Shown piece after piece: positions 42,423 to 50,885 of a stretch of DNA of 64,000 nucleotides (position 1 is its first letter; every line of letters begins with the position of its first letter). The notes under the pieces were generated by a model. The model had not been told where the DNA came from, searched no databases, and worked only from the letters and a program-made list of their open reading frames with translations. The stretch covers positions 1 through 64,000 of the forward strand of contig SFDB01000003.1 of NCBI GenBank assembly GCA_004558825.1, written 5' to 3'. Source of the DNA: Clostridiales bacterium (GTDB lineage: Bacteria; Bacillota; Clostridia; Christensenellales; CAG-138). The position numbers and the translations under genes were made by a program.

Positions 42423-43382
42423 TCAGATGCGGAGCGCCTGTCGTTGCTGCAATATGTAATGCTTAAGCTGTTCACTGCCGTTCGTTATGAACTCAAAAGT
42501 GAGATAGTCAGGCGATATTCTTTTGATAAGCGTATCAACGCCGTCGCATGTGAACGGCATATGCCTATCGCAGCTGAAACCGTGGTAAAACATTTGAGTC
42601 ATACGCTCGCCGTATGTTGATGCAAGCGGTGGGGGAGAAGCCATCATACGTTTGCAGTAATCGCTTGTAATAGACATGTTAAGATGAACGCCGCGTATGC
42701 GTTCGCATATTGGGCCGTGCTCATCAAGCAGTTTGTTTATATAGGAAAGCGCTTCTTCCTGCGTAGTGAGCTCAAGGCATGTATGAGCAATATGACCAGT
42801 ATCAAGCATGAGCCCAAAACGTCTGTCGGGAAAGGCGTCAAGCAGCAGCCTTGTTGCCGAAACATCCGTAAAAGTAAGCCCCGGTAACCAGAGGTTTTCG
42901 AAAAATACCGCCGGCATGTTTGGACAAAAGGATAAAAGCGCGTCCATAAGCTCGCACGTTGCCACAATAACCGAAGCATCGCTGCGCCTGAATTGGCGTG
43001 TAAGCGATTCGTCAACACGAACATCCGAAACATGGAATACCATATATTCGGCTTCATAGCGCAATGCGGCGCTTATATCGCGCAAATAATGGTTTATGAG
43101 TGCCGAACGGTCGCTTCCGCCATATGCGCGTTCGCACTCGTCAAGCGAGCCGAATTCCTCTTCAAGTGCCTGTTCGTTTCCGTTCCAAAAATCTACCCAG
43201 TACGGCAGGCAGTTCATGTGCAGGCCTATGACGCGCTCCTTAGGTATAATGCCGCGAGTATCGCCTTCAATGCACATAAGCTCAACGCCGTCAAATCCAT
43301 CGATAAGGTCAACAAAATCCTGCCTGCACCAAAACCTGTCGAGATCACAGCGTGTATCGGTCATATTGAGCTGAGTTTTCAT
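42423..43382 (-). CDS. Xylose isomerase-like TIM-barrel protein in the corrinoid importer operon
   Basis: 319 residues. Endonuclease IV / xylose isomerase-type barrel: LIDGFDGVELMC, ERVIGLHMNCLPYWVDFW, EYMVFHVSDVRVDES, AVFFENLWLPGL, FGLMLDTGHIAHTC, IRGVHLNMS, each carrying a His, Glu or Asp at the strand end as needed for a two- or three-metal site. The substrate is unknown. The gene follows btuD after six bases and so lies under the cobalamin riboswitch, which suggests a job in corrinoid uptake or remodelling. This is context only; no enzyme of that pathway with this fold is known to me. Confidence 0.7.
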   Translation of the reverse strand: MKTQLNMTDTRCDLDRFWCRQDFVDLIDGFDGVELMCIEGDTRGIIPKERVIGLHMNCLPYWVDFWNGNEQALEEEFGSLDECERAYGGSDRSALINHYLRDISAALRYEAEYMVFHVSDVRVDESLTRQFRRSDASVIVATCELMDALLSFCPNMPAVFFENLWLPGLTFTDVSATRLLLDAFPDRRFGLMLDTGHIAHTCLELTTQEEALSYINKLLDEHGPICERIRGVHLNMSITSDYCKRMMASPPPLASTYGERMTQMFYHGFSCDRHMPFTCDGVDTLIKRISPDYLTFEFITNGSEQLKHYILQQRQALRI

Positions 43383-43388
43383 TTTGAG

Positions 43389-44147
43389 TCAATCCTTCCA
43401 TATTGTAAGCTGTGACTGCATCCATGCATACACATCCATGGAATATACCGTATTAAGATTGGCGCGTGTCAATACTTTGTCGGCGGTATCAAATGCTTCA
43501 ATGCGTCCGTTGTGGAGCAAGAGCGCATGGGTACCGTATTTTTTCGCCAGGCTCAGGTCGTGGACTACGGATATCACTGCACGCCCGCTATGGGCCAGCC
43601 ATTCGCGCGTAAGCTCGAATATTTGGCGTTGATACACTAAATCGAGATGATTGCTCGGCTCATCGAGTATCAAAAGCTTTGGATTCTGTGCGAAAAGCTG
43701 CGCTAAGAATGTCCTTTGAAGTTCACCGCCTGAGAGTGTAAGCACGGATTGCTGCATGAGCGAAAGCATTCCTGTGAGTCGCGCGGCCTCTTCAACGGCT
43801 TTATCATCGTTGCTCGAGGATTTTGCAAACAGGCCGCCTGAATATGAGTATCGACCGAGTCGTATTATTTCTTCTACGGTGAATGAATAGTTGACGTTGT
43901 GCGTCTGAGTAAGTATGCCGCAGTTTTTTGCGAATTCGGAAGGCTTCATGCGGCGCACGTCTTTACCGCCGAAAGTCACATTGCCGCTGTAAGGCACGCC
44001 TTGAGCTATTGCGTTTACTATCGTTGACTTTCCTGCGCCGTTTGGGCCGACAAGCATGAGCCATTGGCCTTCGAGAACATCGAAGCTTATGGCTTTGACA
44101 ATGGTGTTTTCACCGTAGCGCACTGTCATGTTTTCGACGTTCAGCAT
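43389..44147 (-). CDS. btuD: Corrinoid ABC transporter ATPase
   Basis: 252 residues. Cytoplasmic ATPase of a type II (BtuCD/FecCDE-like) importer: Walker A GPNGAGKST, Q-loop ILTQTHNVNYSFTVEEIIRLGR, signature TLSGGELQR, Walker B LLILDEPSNHLDL and H-loop ISVVHDLSLAK. The start at 44147 has AAAGGGAG six bases before it; a longer frame runs back into btuC. By sequence alone it could serve iron siderophores or heme; the riboswitch upstream of the operon indicates corrinoids. Confidence 0.9.
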   Translation of the reverse strand: MLNVENMTVRYGENTIVKAISFDVLEGQWLMLVGPNGAGKSTIVNAIAQGVPYSGNVTFGGKDVRRMKPSEFAKNCGILTQTHNVNYSFTVEEIIRLGRYSYSGGLFAKSSSNDDKAVEEAARLTGMLSLMQQSVLTLSGGELQRTFLAQLFAQNPKLLILDEPSNHLDLVYQRQIFELTREWLAHSGRAVISVVHDLSLAKKYGTHALLLHNGRIEAFDTADKVLTRANLNTVYSMDVYAWMQSQLTIWKD

Positions 44148-44148
44148 G

Positions 44149-45255
44149 CTATGCTCCCTTTCTTGACCTGAAAAATATGAACACAAATACGACTGCACCA
44201 ACAAGCGACGTTACAACGCCGATGGGAAGCACCGCCGGGCTTGCTATCGTGCGCGCCGCAAGATCGGCAAGCATAAGGAAAATCGCGCCGAAATAGACGG
44301 AGGCAGGGAGGAGGCTTTTATGATTAGGGCCGGTTATCATACGGATAATGTGCGGTATGACGAGTCCGACAAAGCCTATGGTTCCGCCTATCGATACACA
44401 TACACCTATGAGCACCGAAACGGATATAAGTATTTCAAGCTTAACACGCCTTATGTCAACACCTATACTTCTGGCGTTATCCTCTCCGACAGCAAATGCA
44501 TTCAATTCAGGCGCACGTCTCAACAATGCAATTCCGCATACAATGAGTACGGCAAGCAGCACGATCACGTTTTTATAGTTGCTGCCCGATAAGCTGCCCA
44601 TTGTCCAGAATGTAATGTGCTTAACCTTTGACGAAGCGAACGTAATAATTAGGCTGATTATGCTTGACACAAACATCGAGTATATTACGCCTAAAAGTAT
44701 TATTGTATTTGTAGAAAGCGAATGGTCGAGCTTATAAGCAAGAAGAAGTATTACTATCAATGAAGCAAAGGCGAATATTATTGACATCACCATCGTTCCG
44801 GCCAACGGCAGAAACGGAATGGTTATATCAAATGCTATAGCGATCACGGCGCCGAGTGAAGCGCCTGACGATACTCCGAGCGTTGAACCGTCGGCGAGAG
44901 GGTTTTTGAGAAGGCCCTGCATTGCACATCCGCAAAGTGAAAGAGCCGCGCCTACAAGCGCAGCACACATGATGCGCGGCAGACGCACAGACATGATTAT
45001 GGATACATACGAAGGGTCGGACGATTGATGAAGTCCGAACAACGATTTTAAGATGATGTCTACGGTGTCTTTAACCGGAACATTCACGCTGCCGAGACAA
45101 ATGCAAATTATCGCCGTCGCAAGCACCGCAATGGCGAGTATCAAATGGCCGAGCCAACTAAAGCCGCTACGATTGAAAAGCGGTTTTTTCGCTCGAACAG
45201 TTGAAGACGGGGATGACGATGCATCCCCGTCAAATGGCAATTCCTTATGCCGCAT
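44149..45255 (-). CDS. btuC: Corrinoid ABC transporter permease
   Basis: 368 residues, FecCD/BtuC family with about ten membrane helices. Visible: SVRLPRIMCAALVGAALSLCGCAMQGLLKNPLADGSTLGVSSGASLGA (read in parts, residues about 90-140), SLIITFASSKVKHITFWTMGSL, RSIGVDIRRVKLEI, and the coupling-helix region FVGLVIPHIIRMITGPNHKSLLPAS near residue 315. An N-terminal 35-residue polar extension is unusual. The ATG at 45255 lies inside the end of btuF (11-base overlap). btuD starts within two bases of its stop. Confidence 0.92.
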   Translation of the reverse strand: MRHKELPFDGDASSSPSSTVRAKKPLFNRSGFSWLGHLILAIAVLATAIICICLGSVNVPVKDTVDIILKSLFGLHQSSDPSYVSIIMSVRLPRIMCAALVGAALSLCGCAMQGLLKNPLADGSTLGVSSGASLGAVIAIAFDITIPFLPLAGTMVMSIIFAFASLIVILLLAYKLDHSLSTNTIILLGVIYSMFVSSIISLIITFASSKVKHITFWTMGSLSGSNYKNVIVLLAVLIVCGIALLRRAPELNAFAVGEDNARSIGVDIRRVKLEILISVSVLIGVCVSIGGTIGFVGLVIPHIIRMITGPNHKSLLPASVYFGAIFLMLADLAARTIASPAVLPIGVVTSLVGAVVFVFIFFRSRKGA

Positions 45256-46177
45256 TGTCAAGCTTTATATCCTCATAAACGAATTTAAACAATGCTTCGG
45301 CAGCGTCAACGAGACGCGGACCGGGGCGCGAAATAGCGTTCGAATCGGAATTGAATACACGGTTCTCCTTGATAGCGGTTATGTTTTGCCAGCCCTCTCG
45401 CGCAATAATTTCCTCGACGGGCGTTGGACCGTCGCCGTAATACATCGATATTGTTACGATGTAGTCGGGGTTACGCTCGATGACCTGCTCTTCGGATATC
45501 TCTGCCCAGCCGGATATGTCCGCAAAGGCGTTCTTAAGTCCAAGCATGGCGGCGATTTCATCCATAAATGTGCCGCTGCCGGCTGTCCAAAGGCCGTATT
45601 GAAGAGGGGAGACCTCGAAATAGACCGTCTTTGTGCCGTCACCCGTCGCCTTAGACCTTATCTGCTCAAAGGAAGCCTTCATGCTTTCAACGAGCTTTGC
45701 TGCCTCGTCGTTCATGCCTACGACTTTGCCTATCATTTCGATGGCCGCATATACGCCATCGATATCATTCGCTGCGCTTACGACGACTTTTATGCCCGCC
45801 TCTTCAAGAGCCGCGACCTGCTCCGTTGTCTGATCCATGGTGCTCATAAGCACTACCTGCGGATTGAGAGCAATTATCTGCTCAACATTCGTTTCACTGC
45901 CTGATTCAACTTCGGCAACTGCCAAAACGTCTTCGGGATAGTCGCAATATTTGCCGCGTCCGACGAGTTTATCGCCTGCGCCGAGTGCGTAAACTATCTC
46001 ACAGTCTGCTGCGGTGAGCGCTACAATACGCTCAGCCGGAGCATCGAGCTTGATTTCGCGGTCGGTCATATCCTTAAATACAACCGTACCGTCATTTTGG
46101 GTCGATATCGAGCATCCGACAAACGCAAATGCTGTCAACGCAGCCATTACAACAGCTAAAACTTTCAGGTTTTTCAT
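45245..46177 (-). CDS. btuF: Corrinoid ABC transporter substrate-binding lipoprotein
   Basis: 310 residues. Lipoprotein signal (LAVVMAALTAFAFVGC, with Cys the lipidation site), then the periplasmic-binding class III fold: PAERIVALTAADCEIVYALGAGDKLVGRG, EQIIALNPQVVLMS, and QVIERNPDYIVTIS. First protein-coding gene after the riboswitch. Homologues bind Fe-siderophores, heme or B12; the regulatory element makes B12-type corrinoids the best call. GGAGG lies eight bases upstream of the ATG. Confidence 0.9.
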   Translation of the reverse strand: MKNLKVLAVVMAALTAFAFVGCSISTQNDGTVVFKDMTDREIKLDAPAERIVALTAADCEIVYALGAGDKLVGRGKYCDYPEDVLAVAEVESGSETNVEQIIALNPQVVLMSTMDQTTEQVAALEEAGIKVVVSAANDIDGVYAAIEMIGKVVGMNDEAAKLVESMKASFEQIRSKATGDGTKTVYFEVSPLQYGLWTAGSGTFMDEIAAMLGLKNAFADISGWAEISEEQVIERNPDYIVTISMYYGDGPTPVEEIIAREGWQNITAIKENRVFNSDSNAISRPGPRLVDAAEALFKFVYEDIKLDNAA

Positions 46178-46228
46178 AAAACACCCTCCTTAATTTTCTG
46201 AAAAGAATAGCATCGATGGAGGAGGGGT

Positions 46229-46261
46229 AAAAAATATCGCTTACCCCTAAAAGCAAGCGAT
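46229..46261 (-). terminator. Riboswitch-linked intrinsic terminator before btuF
   Basis: Minus strand: ATCGCTT (46255-46261) and AAGCGAT (46236-46242) form a stem, followed by a run of six T (46229-46234). It lies between the B12 box and the btuF ribosome site, so the riboswitch probably acts by premature termination. GGGGTAA within the loop can pair with TTACCCC downstream as an alternative. Confidence 0.78.
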
Positions 46262-46289
46262 GAATATGCTTAAAACAAATCAAGCAGCT

Positions 46290-46465
46290 TCGCCCCGCCC
46301 CAGGAACTTCAATGTGTAAACAGGTCTCCCGGCTTGGCTTCATCCTAATCGGACACCTTCCCGCCACATGGCAGTGGTAAAAACATCCTTTCGTCAGCTT
46401 CACGGTTACTGGGCTAGCTCGGAAATCGCATCCGAATTCCCTCGGCATTTCTGCCGGCGCAATGC
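46290..46465 (-). ncRNA. Cobalamin riboswitch
   Basis: Minus strand shows the conserved core in order: the CTAGCCCAGTAACCGTGA block (46400-46418 region) like the CTGCCCCGCAACTGTGA consensus, GCCACTGCC-type word as CCACTGCCA (46369-46377), GGGAAGG (46356-46362), and the B12 box GATGAAGCC...GCCGGGAGACCTG (46320-46352). All parts are present in the right spacing. With bound cobalamin, transcription of btuFCD and the TIM-barrel gene should stop at 46229-46261. Confidence 0.92.
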
Positions 46466-46496
46466 GCAAATACACACGCTATTCAATTTCGAGTGT

Positions 46497-46525
46497 ATTC
46501 TATCACCACAGGGAAGATGTGTCAA
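46497..46525 (-). promoter_or_regulatory. Sigma-A promoter of the corrinoid operon
   Basis: Minus strand TTGACA (46520-46525), 17 bases, TAGAAT (46497-46502). It places the start of transcription about 30 bases before the riboswitch core. Confidence 0.85.
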
Positions 46526-46553
46526 CAATTTATATTATAATGAGTCAGCAACA

Positions 46554-46588
46554 AAACAAAAGTTGCCGTATTGTCCACGGCAACTTTT
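46554..46588 (-). terminator. Terminator of the tRNA-Lys/tRNA-Gly unit
   Basis: AAAGTTGCCG (46559-46568) with CGGCAACTTT (46578-46587), T-rich on the minus side (TTTGTTTTG). It directly follows the CCA end of tRNA-Lys. Confidence 0.85.
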
Positions 46589-46665
46589 TGGTACCCCCTC
46601 AGGGACTCGAACCCTGGACACCCTGATTAAGAGTCAGGTGCTCTAGCCAACTGAGCTAAGGAGGC
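46589..46665 (-). tRNA. tRNA-Lys (anticodon CTT)
   Basis: Minus strand, 77 bases including encoded CCA. Acceptor GCCTCCT pairs with AGGGGGT (two wobbles), D arm AGCTCAGTTGG, anticodon loop CTCTTAA in stem CCTGA/TCAGG gives CTT, and T arm GGTTCGAGTCC. The anticodon reads AAG codons. Confidence 0.95.
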
Positions 46666-46686
46666 ATTTATCAAGTCGGACTAATT

Positions 46687-46762
46687 TGGAGCGGGAGACG
46701 GGGCTCGAACCCGCCACCTCCGCCTTGGCAAGGCGGCGCTCTACCAAATGAGCTACTCCCGC
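46687..46762 (-). tRNA. tRNA-Gly (anticodon GCC)
   Basis: Minus strand, 76 bases including encoded CCA. Acceptor GCGGGAG/CTCCCGC, D arm AGCTCATTTGG, anticodon loop TTGCCAA in stem CCGCC/GGCGG, T arm GGTTCGAGCC. It is 21 bases upstream of tRNA-Lys, probably one transcript. Confidence 0.95.
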
Positions 46763-46902
46763 ATTAGTCATTCGACGGTGGTTATTCTAACGCATCAACC
46801 ATGTGTTGTCAAGCACCGCTAACGGAGAATTTTATATATAATTTGATTTCGCTTTTCTACTTGTTTTTTTCAGAATCATATTGTATCATATTCAAGCGTC
46901 AC

Positions 46903-46992
46903 GGAGAGTTGGCTGAGTGGTCGAAGGCGCACGACTGGAAATCGTGTTTACGGGGAACCGTAACTAGGGTTCAAATCCCTAACTCTCCGCCA
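46903..46992 (+). tRNA. tRNA-Ser (anticodon GGA)
   Basis: Plus strand, 90 bases with encoded CCA. Acceptor GGAGAGT/ACTCTCC, anticodon loop CTGGAAA in stem ACGA/TCGT, long variable arm TTTACGGGGAACCGTAA as expected for serine, T arm GGGTTCAAATCCC. Confidence 0.95.
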
Positions 46993-46994
46993 TG

Positions 46995-47033
46995 AGTCCG
47001 CCGTAATTTTGATAGAATTACGGTGGACTTTTC
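46995..47033 (+). terminator. Terminator of tRNA-Ser
   Basis: AGTCCGCCGTAATT (46995-47008) pairs with AATTACGGTGGACT (47016-47029) with one wobble, followed by TTTTC. Confidence 0.88.
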
Positions 47034-47125
47034 ATTCCTTGCTCCTTTGAAATAATGCTGAGAGCGTGATACAATCCGTACATGAAAATAGCTTTTGTAA
47101 GCTGAGATTTGACCGAGGTGAACGC

Positions 47126-47620
47126 ATGGCGAATACCATAACAAGCTGCAGAATTCTGTGCAGTGTAATGCTGTTGTTCTTTCCTGTGTTTTCTCCTTTG
47201 TTTTATATTTTATATTGTGTGGCAGGATTTACCGATATGATTGATGGGGTTATTGCGAGAAAAACAGGTTCCGTCAGTGAATTTGGCTCTACATTAGATT
47301 CTGCTGCAGATTTCGTATTTATTACGGTTTGTCTTATTAAACTGTTGCCGGTATTGACTATATCTACACAGCTTTGGATATGGGTCGGCATGATTGCAGT
47401 CACAAAGATTATTAATGTAATTTCCGGATACATAGTTCAGAAAAGGTTAGTAGTAAAGCATACCGTTTTGAACAGGATTACAGGGGCTATGCTGTTTATT
47501 CTTCCATTGACCGTGTCCGCCGTTGATTTGAAATATAGTGCAAGTATTGCTTGTGCCGTTGCTTCATTTGCCGCACTTCAGGAAGGATATTTAATCAGGA
47601 TGGGTAGTCATAAACAGTAG
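47126..47620 (+). CDS. CDP-alcohol phosphatidyltransferase family protein
   Basis: 164 residues, about five membrane helices. Carries the full active-site signature of the family, D-x2-D-G-x2-A-R-x8-G-x3-D-x3-D, as DMIDGVIARKTGSVSEFGS followed by TLDSAAD. It joins a CDP-activated lipid to an alcohol (glycerol phosphate, inositol or other); the acceptor cannot be told. The start at 47126 is supported by GAGGTG six to nine bases before it. Codons are more A/T-rich than in neighbouring genes, a mild hint of different origin. It stands alone after tRNA-Ser. Confidence 0.88.
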   Translation: MANTITSCRILCSVMLLFFPVFSPLFYILYCVAGFTDMIDGVIARKTGSVSEFGSTLDSAADFVFITVCLIKLLPVLTISTQLWIWVGMIAVTKIINVISGYIVQKRLVVKHTVLNRITGAMLFILPLTVSAVDLKYSASIACAVASFAALQEGYLIRMGSHKQ

Positions 47621-47741
47621 CGCGACTTTTTGCCAAGCCGTCGGTTAGCAGAGATTGCGTACTGCTTTTTATCGGTTCATATGAATACTCTGCCGGTTTT
47701 CTGCTCTTACGCGAAGCTTGCTTTGACAGGCGTTATCCGCC

Positions 47742-47770
47742 TTGACAAAGATACGCTGCGATAATATTAT
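47742..47770 (+). promoter_or_regulatory. Sigma-A promoter of glyS
   Basis: TTGACA (47742-47747), 17 bases, TATTAT (47765-47770), 28 bases before the glyS ATG. The short leader leaves no room for a T-box. Confidence 0.85.
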
Positions 47771-47798
47771 TATATGGAAATTCTTAAGGAGAACTGCA

Positions 47799-49190
47799 AT
47801 GAATACAAAGGTAACTATGGATAAACTCGTTGCGCTCTGCAAAAACCGCGGATTCATATTTCCGGGGTCGGAAATATACGGCGGCCTTGCGAACGCCTGG
47901 GATTATGGACCGCTCGGTGTCGAGTATAAAAACAATGTAAAAAGGGCATGGTGGCGCAAGTTTGTACAGGAGTGTCCGTATAACGTGGGCATGGACTCCG
48001 CGATACTCATGAACCCCGAAACATGGGTGGCATCGGGTCATGTCGGCAATTTTAACGATCCGCTCATGGATTGCAAGGCCTGCAAAGCTCGTTTTAGAGC
48101 AGATAAGCTTATCGAAGACTATGCTTTTCAGCATAACCTCGAAGATGTTCATCCTGACGGATGGACAAATGAGCAGATGTTTGACTACATAAATGAGCAC
48201 GACATAGTTTGCCCCGAGTGCGGCAAGAAAGACTTTACGACGATACGAAAGTTCAACATGATGTTCAAAACGTATCAGGGAGTTAACGAGGACACGGCGG
48301 CAGAGCTTTATCTTCGTCCCGAAACCGCACAGGGTATATTCGTGAACTTTAAAAATGTGCAGCGCTCAATGCGAAAAAAAATACCGTTTGGCATCGCTCA
48401 GATAGGCAAAAGCTTCAGGAACGAGATAACCCCGGGCAACTTTACGTTCAGGACAAGAGAGTTTGAGCAGATGGAGCTTGAATTCTTCTGTGAACCCGGA
48501 AAAGACATTGAATGGTACAATTACTGGAAGGAGTATTGCAGAAAGTTTCTTCTCTCGCTCGGCATGCGAGAGGAAAATATGCGTCTCAGAGAGCATGATC
48601 AGGCAGAACTTTCGCACTATTCAAACGGAACAACAGATATCGAGTATCTATTCCCGTTCGGTTGGGGAGAGCTTTGGGGCGTTGCCGATCGAACCGACTA
48701 CGACCTTCTTGCGCACGCAAATCATTCGGGCGAAAAGATGGAATATCAAGACCCGTTTACAAGCGAGAAGTATGTCCCGTACTGCATAGAGCCGTCGCTG
48801 GGCGCGGACAGAGTAGCGCTTGCTTTCCTGTGCGACGCATATGACGAGGAAGAGCTGGAAAGCGGAGATGTACGAAACGTTCTGCATCTGCATCCCGCGC
48901 TTGCGCCTTTTAAGGCGGCGGTGCTGCCGCTTCAAAAGAAACTCGGCGATAAGGCGCGTGAAGTATATGCAATGCTGTCTAAACGCTTCAGGATCGACTA
49001 CGATGACGCCGGAGCTATCGGAAGAAGGTATCGCAGACAAGATGAAATAGGAACGCCGCTGTGCATAACCGTTGATTTTGATACTCTCGAAGACGACACC
49101 GTAACAGTGCGCGACCGCGATTCGATGCAGCAAATACGTCTTTGCATAGACGAATTGTGCTCATATATCGAAAGTAAAATTGATTTCTGA
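47799..49190 (+). CDS. glyS: Glycine--tRNA ligase (alpha2 type)
   Basis: 463 residues. Class II synthetase of the dimeric kind: motif 1 region FIFPGSEIYGGLANAWDYGPLG, zinc-type cysteines CKACKARFRAD and CPECGKKDF, motif 2 FRNEITPGNFTFRTREFEQME (in parts), AELSHYSNGTTDIEY, motif 3 EPSLGADRVALAFL. The C-terminal anticodon domain is shorter than in eukaryotes. The start at 47799 has AAGGAG seven bases upstream; an earlier in-frame start would lie on the promoter. A tRNA-Gly gene is about 1 kb upstream, not co-transcribed. Confidence 0.96.
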   Translation: MNTKVTMDKLVALCKNRGFIFPGSEIYGGLANAWDYGPLGVEYKNNVKRAWWRKFVQECPYNVGMDSAILMNPETWVASGHVGNFNDPLMDCKACKARFRADKLIEDYAFQHNLEDVHPDGWTNEQMFDYINEHDIVCPECGKKDFTTIRKFNMMFKTYQGVNEDTAAELYLRPETAQGIFVNFKNVQRSMRKKIPFGIAQIGKSFRNEITPGNFTFRTREFEQMELEFFCEPGKDIEWYNYWKEYCRKFLLSLGMREENMRLREHDQAELSHYSNGTTDIEYLFPFGWGELWGVADRTDYDLLAHANHSGEKMEYQDPFTSEKYVPYCIEPSLGADRVALAFLCDAYDEEELESGDVRNVLHLHPALAPFKAAVLPLQKKLGDKAREVYAMLSKRFRIDYDDAGAIGRRYRRQDEIGTPLCITVDFDTLEDDTVTVRDRDSMQQIRLCIDELCSYIESKIDF

Positions 49191-49411
49191 TAACGTGCGG
49201 CTTTGACAGCCATACAAGACGTTCAAAATGAGCGTGCCGTTTCACAAGTTCGGTATGCTCATTTTCATGTTTGTTGAAAGACGGCGCATTATGTCGCATG
49301 AAGCTTAACCGGATTTATTATTTACTCCGAATGTCGAAGCAGTCTATAACATGGGCAAAAGCTTATTATGCTTTAATAAGTATAAGCAAAGACCGCCTTA
49401 TCCGGCGGTCG

Positions 49412-49607
49412 CAGCTTGTAGAACAACCCCGTGTTTGTTAAGGGGCCGCAGCCCCTTAAGTTAATTCCGGCTTTGACGACATGTGCGTCAAAACGGATGA
49501 AAACCCGGAGGTTTTCGTACTTTGCGGGTTTCGCCGCCCGGAAGCGAATGTGAGATACGAAACCCTTAAAAACTCGAAAAAGTGGCGTTTAACCACTTTT
49601 TCGACAG
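49412..49607 (+). repeat. Intergenic multi-hairpin repeat, full copy 2
   Basis: 196 bases from CAGCTTG to TCGACAG, matching 20931-21127 almost throughout. It has the same five hairpins; differences cluster in loops (CATA to CGGA in hairpin 3, loop of hairpin 5) and in a spacer before hairpin 5. It is bordered on each side by a short GC-rich palindrome (GACCGCC...GGCGGTC) at 49391-49411 and 49613-49634. It fills most of the gap between glyS and the GDPD gene. Confidence 0.88.
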
Positions 49608-49665
49608 TATCAGACCGCCGTTATCCGGCGGTCACGTTGATTACAAGATAAGATGCGACAGCGCA

Positions 49666-50397
49666 TCAAAGATTTCTGCGAATCTTCACAGCTTCATCAG
49701 GCTTATCGGTGATTATTGCATCTACGCCCATGCTCATGAGCTTGCGCATGGTGTCGATACTATCGACAGTCCATGGATGGATGGCTACGCCGCTTGCTTT
49801 ACATCCCTCGATAAGGCCGGGCGCCTGCAGCGCGACAGCATAGTGGGGGTGGATAGCATTTGCGCCTAAGTATTTAGCATATTCCCAAGGGTCATACAGT
49901 GCGCAGCCATAGAGAAGACCGATTTTTGCATCGGGATTCACTTTGCGAAGCTCCATAAGCACATAGTGATTAAACGACGAATAGATTATCCTGTCCGAAA
50001 CTCCCATTTGGGCGGCTAAACGGACTATTTCATCCCAAATGCCGTAGTAGATTATCTTATCGCACTTGAGTTCTATATTCATGTAAAGATTTGTGCCGCG
50101 GACAAATCCGAAAACCTCAGTCAGTGTTGGGATTCTTACGTTTTTGTATTGCTCGATCCCGTTGGAGAAGTCGAGCTGCTTAAGCTCTTTACATGTCATA
50201 TCCTTTATAAATCCGTTTCCGTTCGAAGTTCTGTTTACGGTTTCGTCATGGATTACGACGAGTTTATTATCCTTTGTCATATGCACGTCAAGTTCGATAC
50301 CGTCTGCGCCCATTTTGAGTGCAAGATCGAATGCTTCAAGTGTGTTTTCGGGTGCGTATGCGCTTGCGCCCCTGTGCGCCCATACAGCTGTTGCCAT
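49666..50397 (-). CDS. Glycerophosphodiester phosphodiesterase
   Basis: 243 residues. Cleaves glycerophosphodiesters to glycerol 3-phosphate and an alcohol. GDPD barrel: VWAHRGASAYAPENTLEAFDLAL (catalytic His and Glu), GADGIELDVHMTKDNKLVVIHDE (metal Glu/Asp and second His), MNIELKCD, and HPWTVDSIDTMRKLMSMGVDAIITDKPD at the end (parts). There is no signal peptide from the ATG at 50397 (AGGAGG eight bases before), so it is cytoplasmic. It is a single gene. Confidence 0.94.
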   Translation of the reverse strand: MATAVWAHRGASAYAPENTLEAFDLALKMGADGIELDVHMTKDNKLVVIHDETVNRTSNGNGFIKDMTCKELKQLDFSNGIEQYKNVRIPTLTEVFGFVRGTNLYMNIELKCDKIIYYGIWDEIVRLAAQMGVSDRIIYSSFNHYVLMELRKVNPDAKIGLLYGCALYDPWEYAKYLGANAIHPHYAVALQAPGLIEGCKASGVAIHPWTVDSIDTMRKLMSMGVDAIITDKPDEAVKIRRNL

Positions 50398-50504
50398 ATA
50401 TACATCCTCCTGATAATTCACTTTATAGTTTATTATACCATTTTTCGGCAAAACACAAGCTCATATATTTGAATAATTTATGAAATTGAGGAAATAATCG
50501 TATT

Positions 50505-50885
50505 ATGAGAGCATTGGAACTAATGACTGCGTTTGTAATAGGCGCAATAGGGTATGTTATAGTAGAGATTATTTATCGCGGCTATAGTCATATAAGTATG
50601 GCAGCAGCGGGCGGATGCGCTTTTATGCTGATTCACGGGTTGTTTACACGGTACGGGCTACCAATATGGAGTAAATGTATAATAGGCGCTTTCCTTATAA
50701 CCTGCATTGAGTTTATTACGGGATTCGTGGTAAATATTAAACTTCGGCTGAACGTCTGGGATTATTCGGTCGTTCGGCTGAATTTGTACGGGCAAGTCTG
50801 CTTGAGGTTTTCGATATTATGGCTTTTATTGACGATACCGCTAATAGGCTTGAGTCAAGTTCTGCACGCGCTGCTTAAAGCTTAG
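50505..50885 (+). CDS. Putative permease-like membrane protein (ABC_trans_CmpB family)
   Basis: 126 residues, four hydrophobic helices. GYSHISMAAAGGCAFMLIHGL, LITCIEFITGFVVNIKLRLNVWDYS and NLYGQVCLRFSILWLLL match the pattern of small PF06541-type proteins annotated as putative ABC transporter permeases; their function is not established. A weak GAGG lies upstream. The stop codon overlaps the stop of the convergent VanZ-like gene by four bases, leaving no terminator between them. Confidence 0.75.
   Translation: MRALELMTAFVIGAIGYVIVEIIYRGYSHISMAAAGGCAFMLIHGLFTRYGLPIWSKCIIGAFLITCIEFITGFVVNIKLRLNVWDYSVVRLNLYGQVCLRFSILWLLLTIPLIGLSQVLHALLKA

Noticed and set aside
43389..46177. Assignment as iron-siderophore or heme importer
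   Set aside because: The proteins alone allow it, but the cobalamin riboswitch upstream argues for corrinoids.
47621..47798. Possible T-box leader of glyS
   Set aside because: The promoter lies only 28 bases before the start codon, leaving no space for a T-box.
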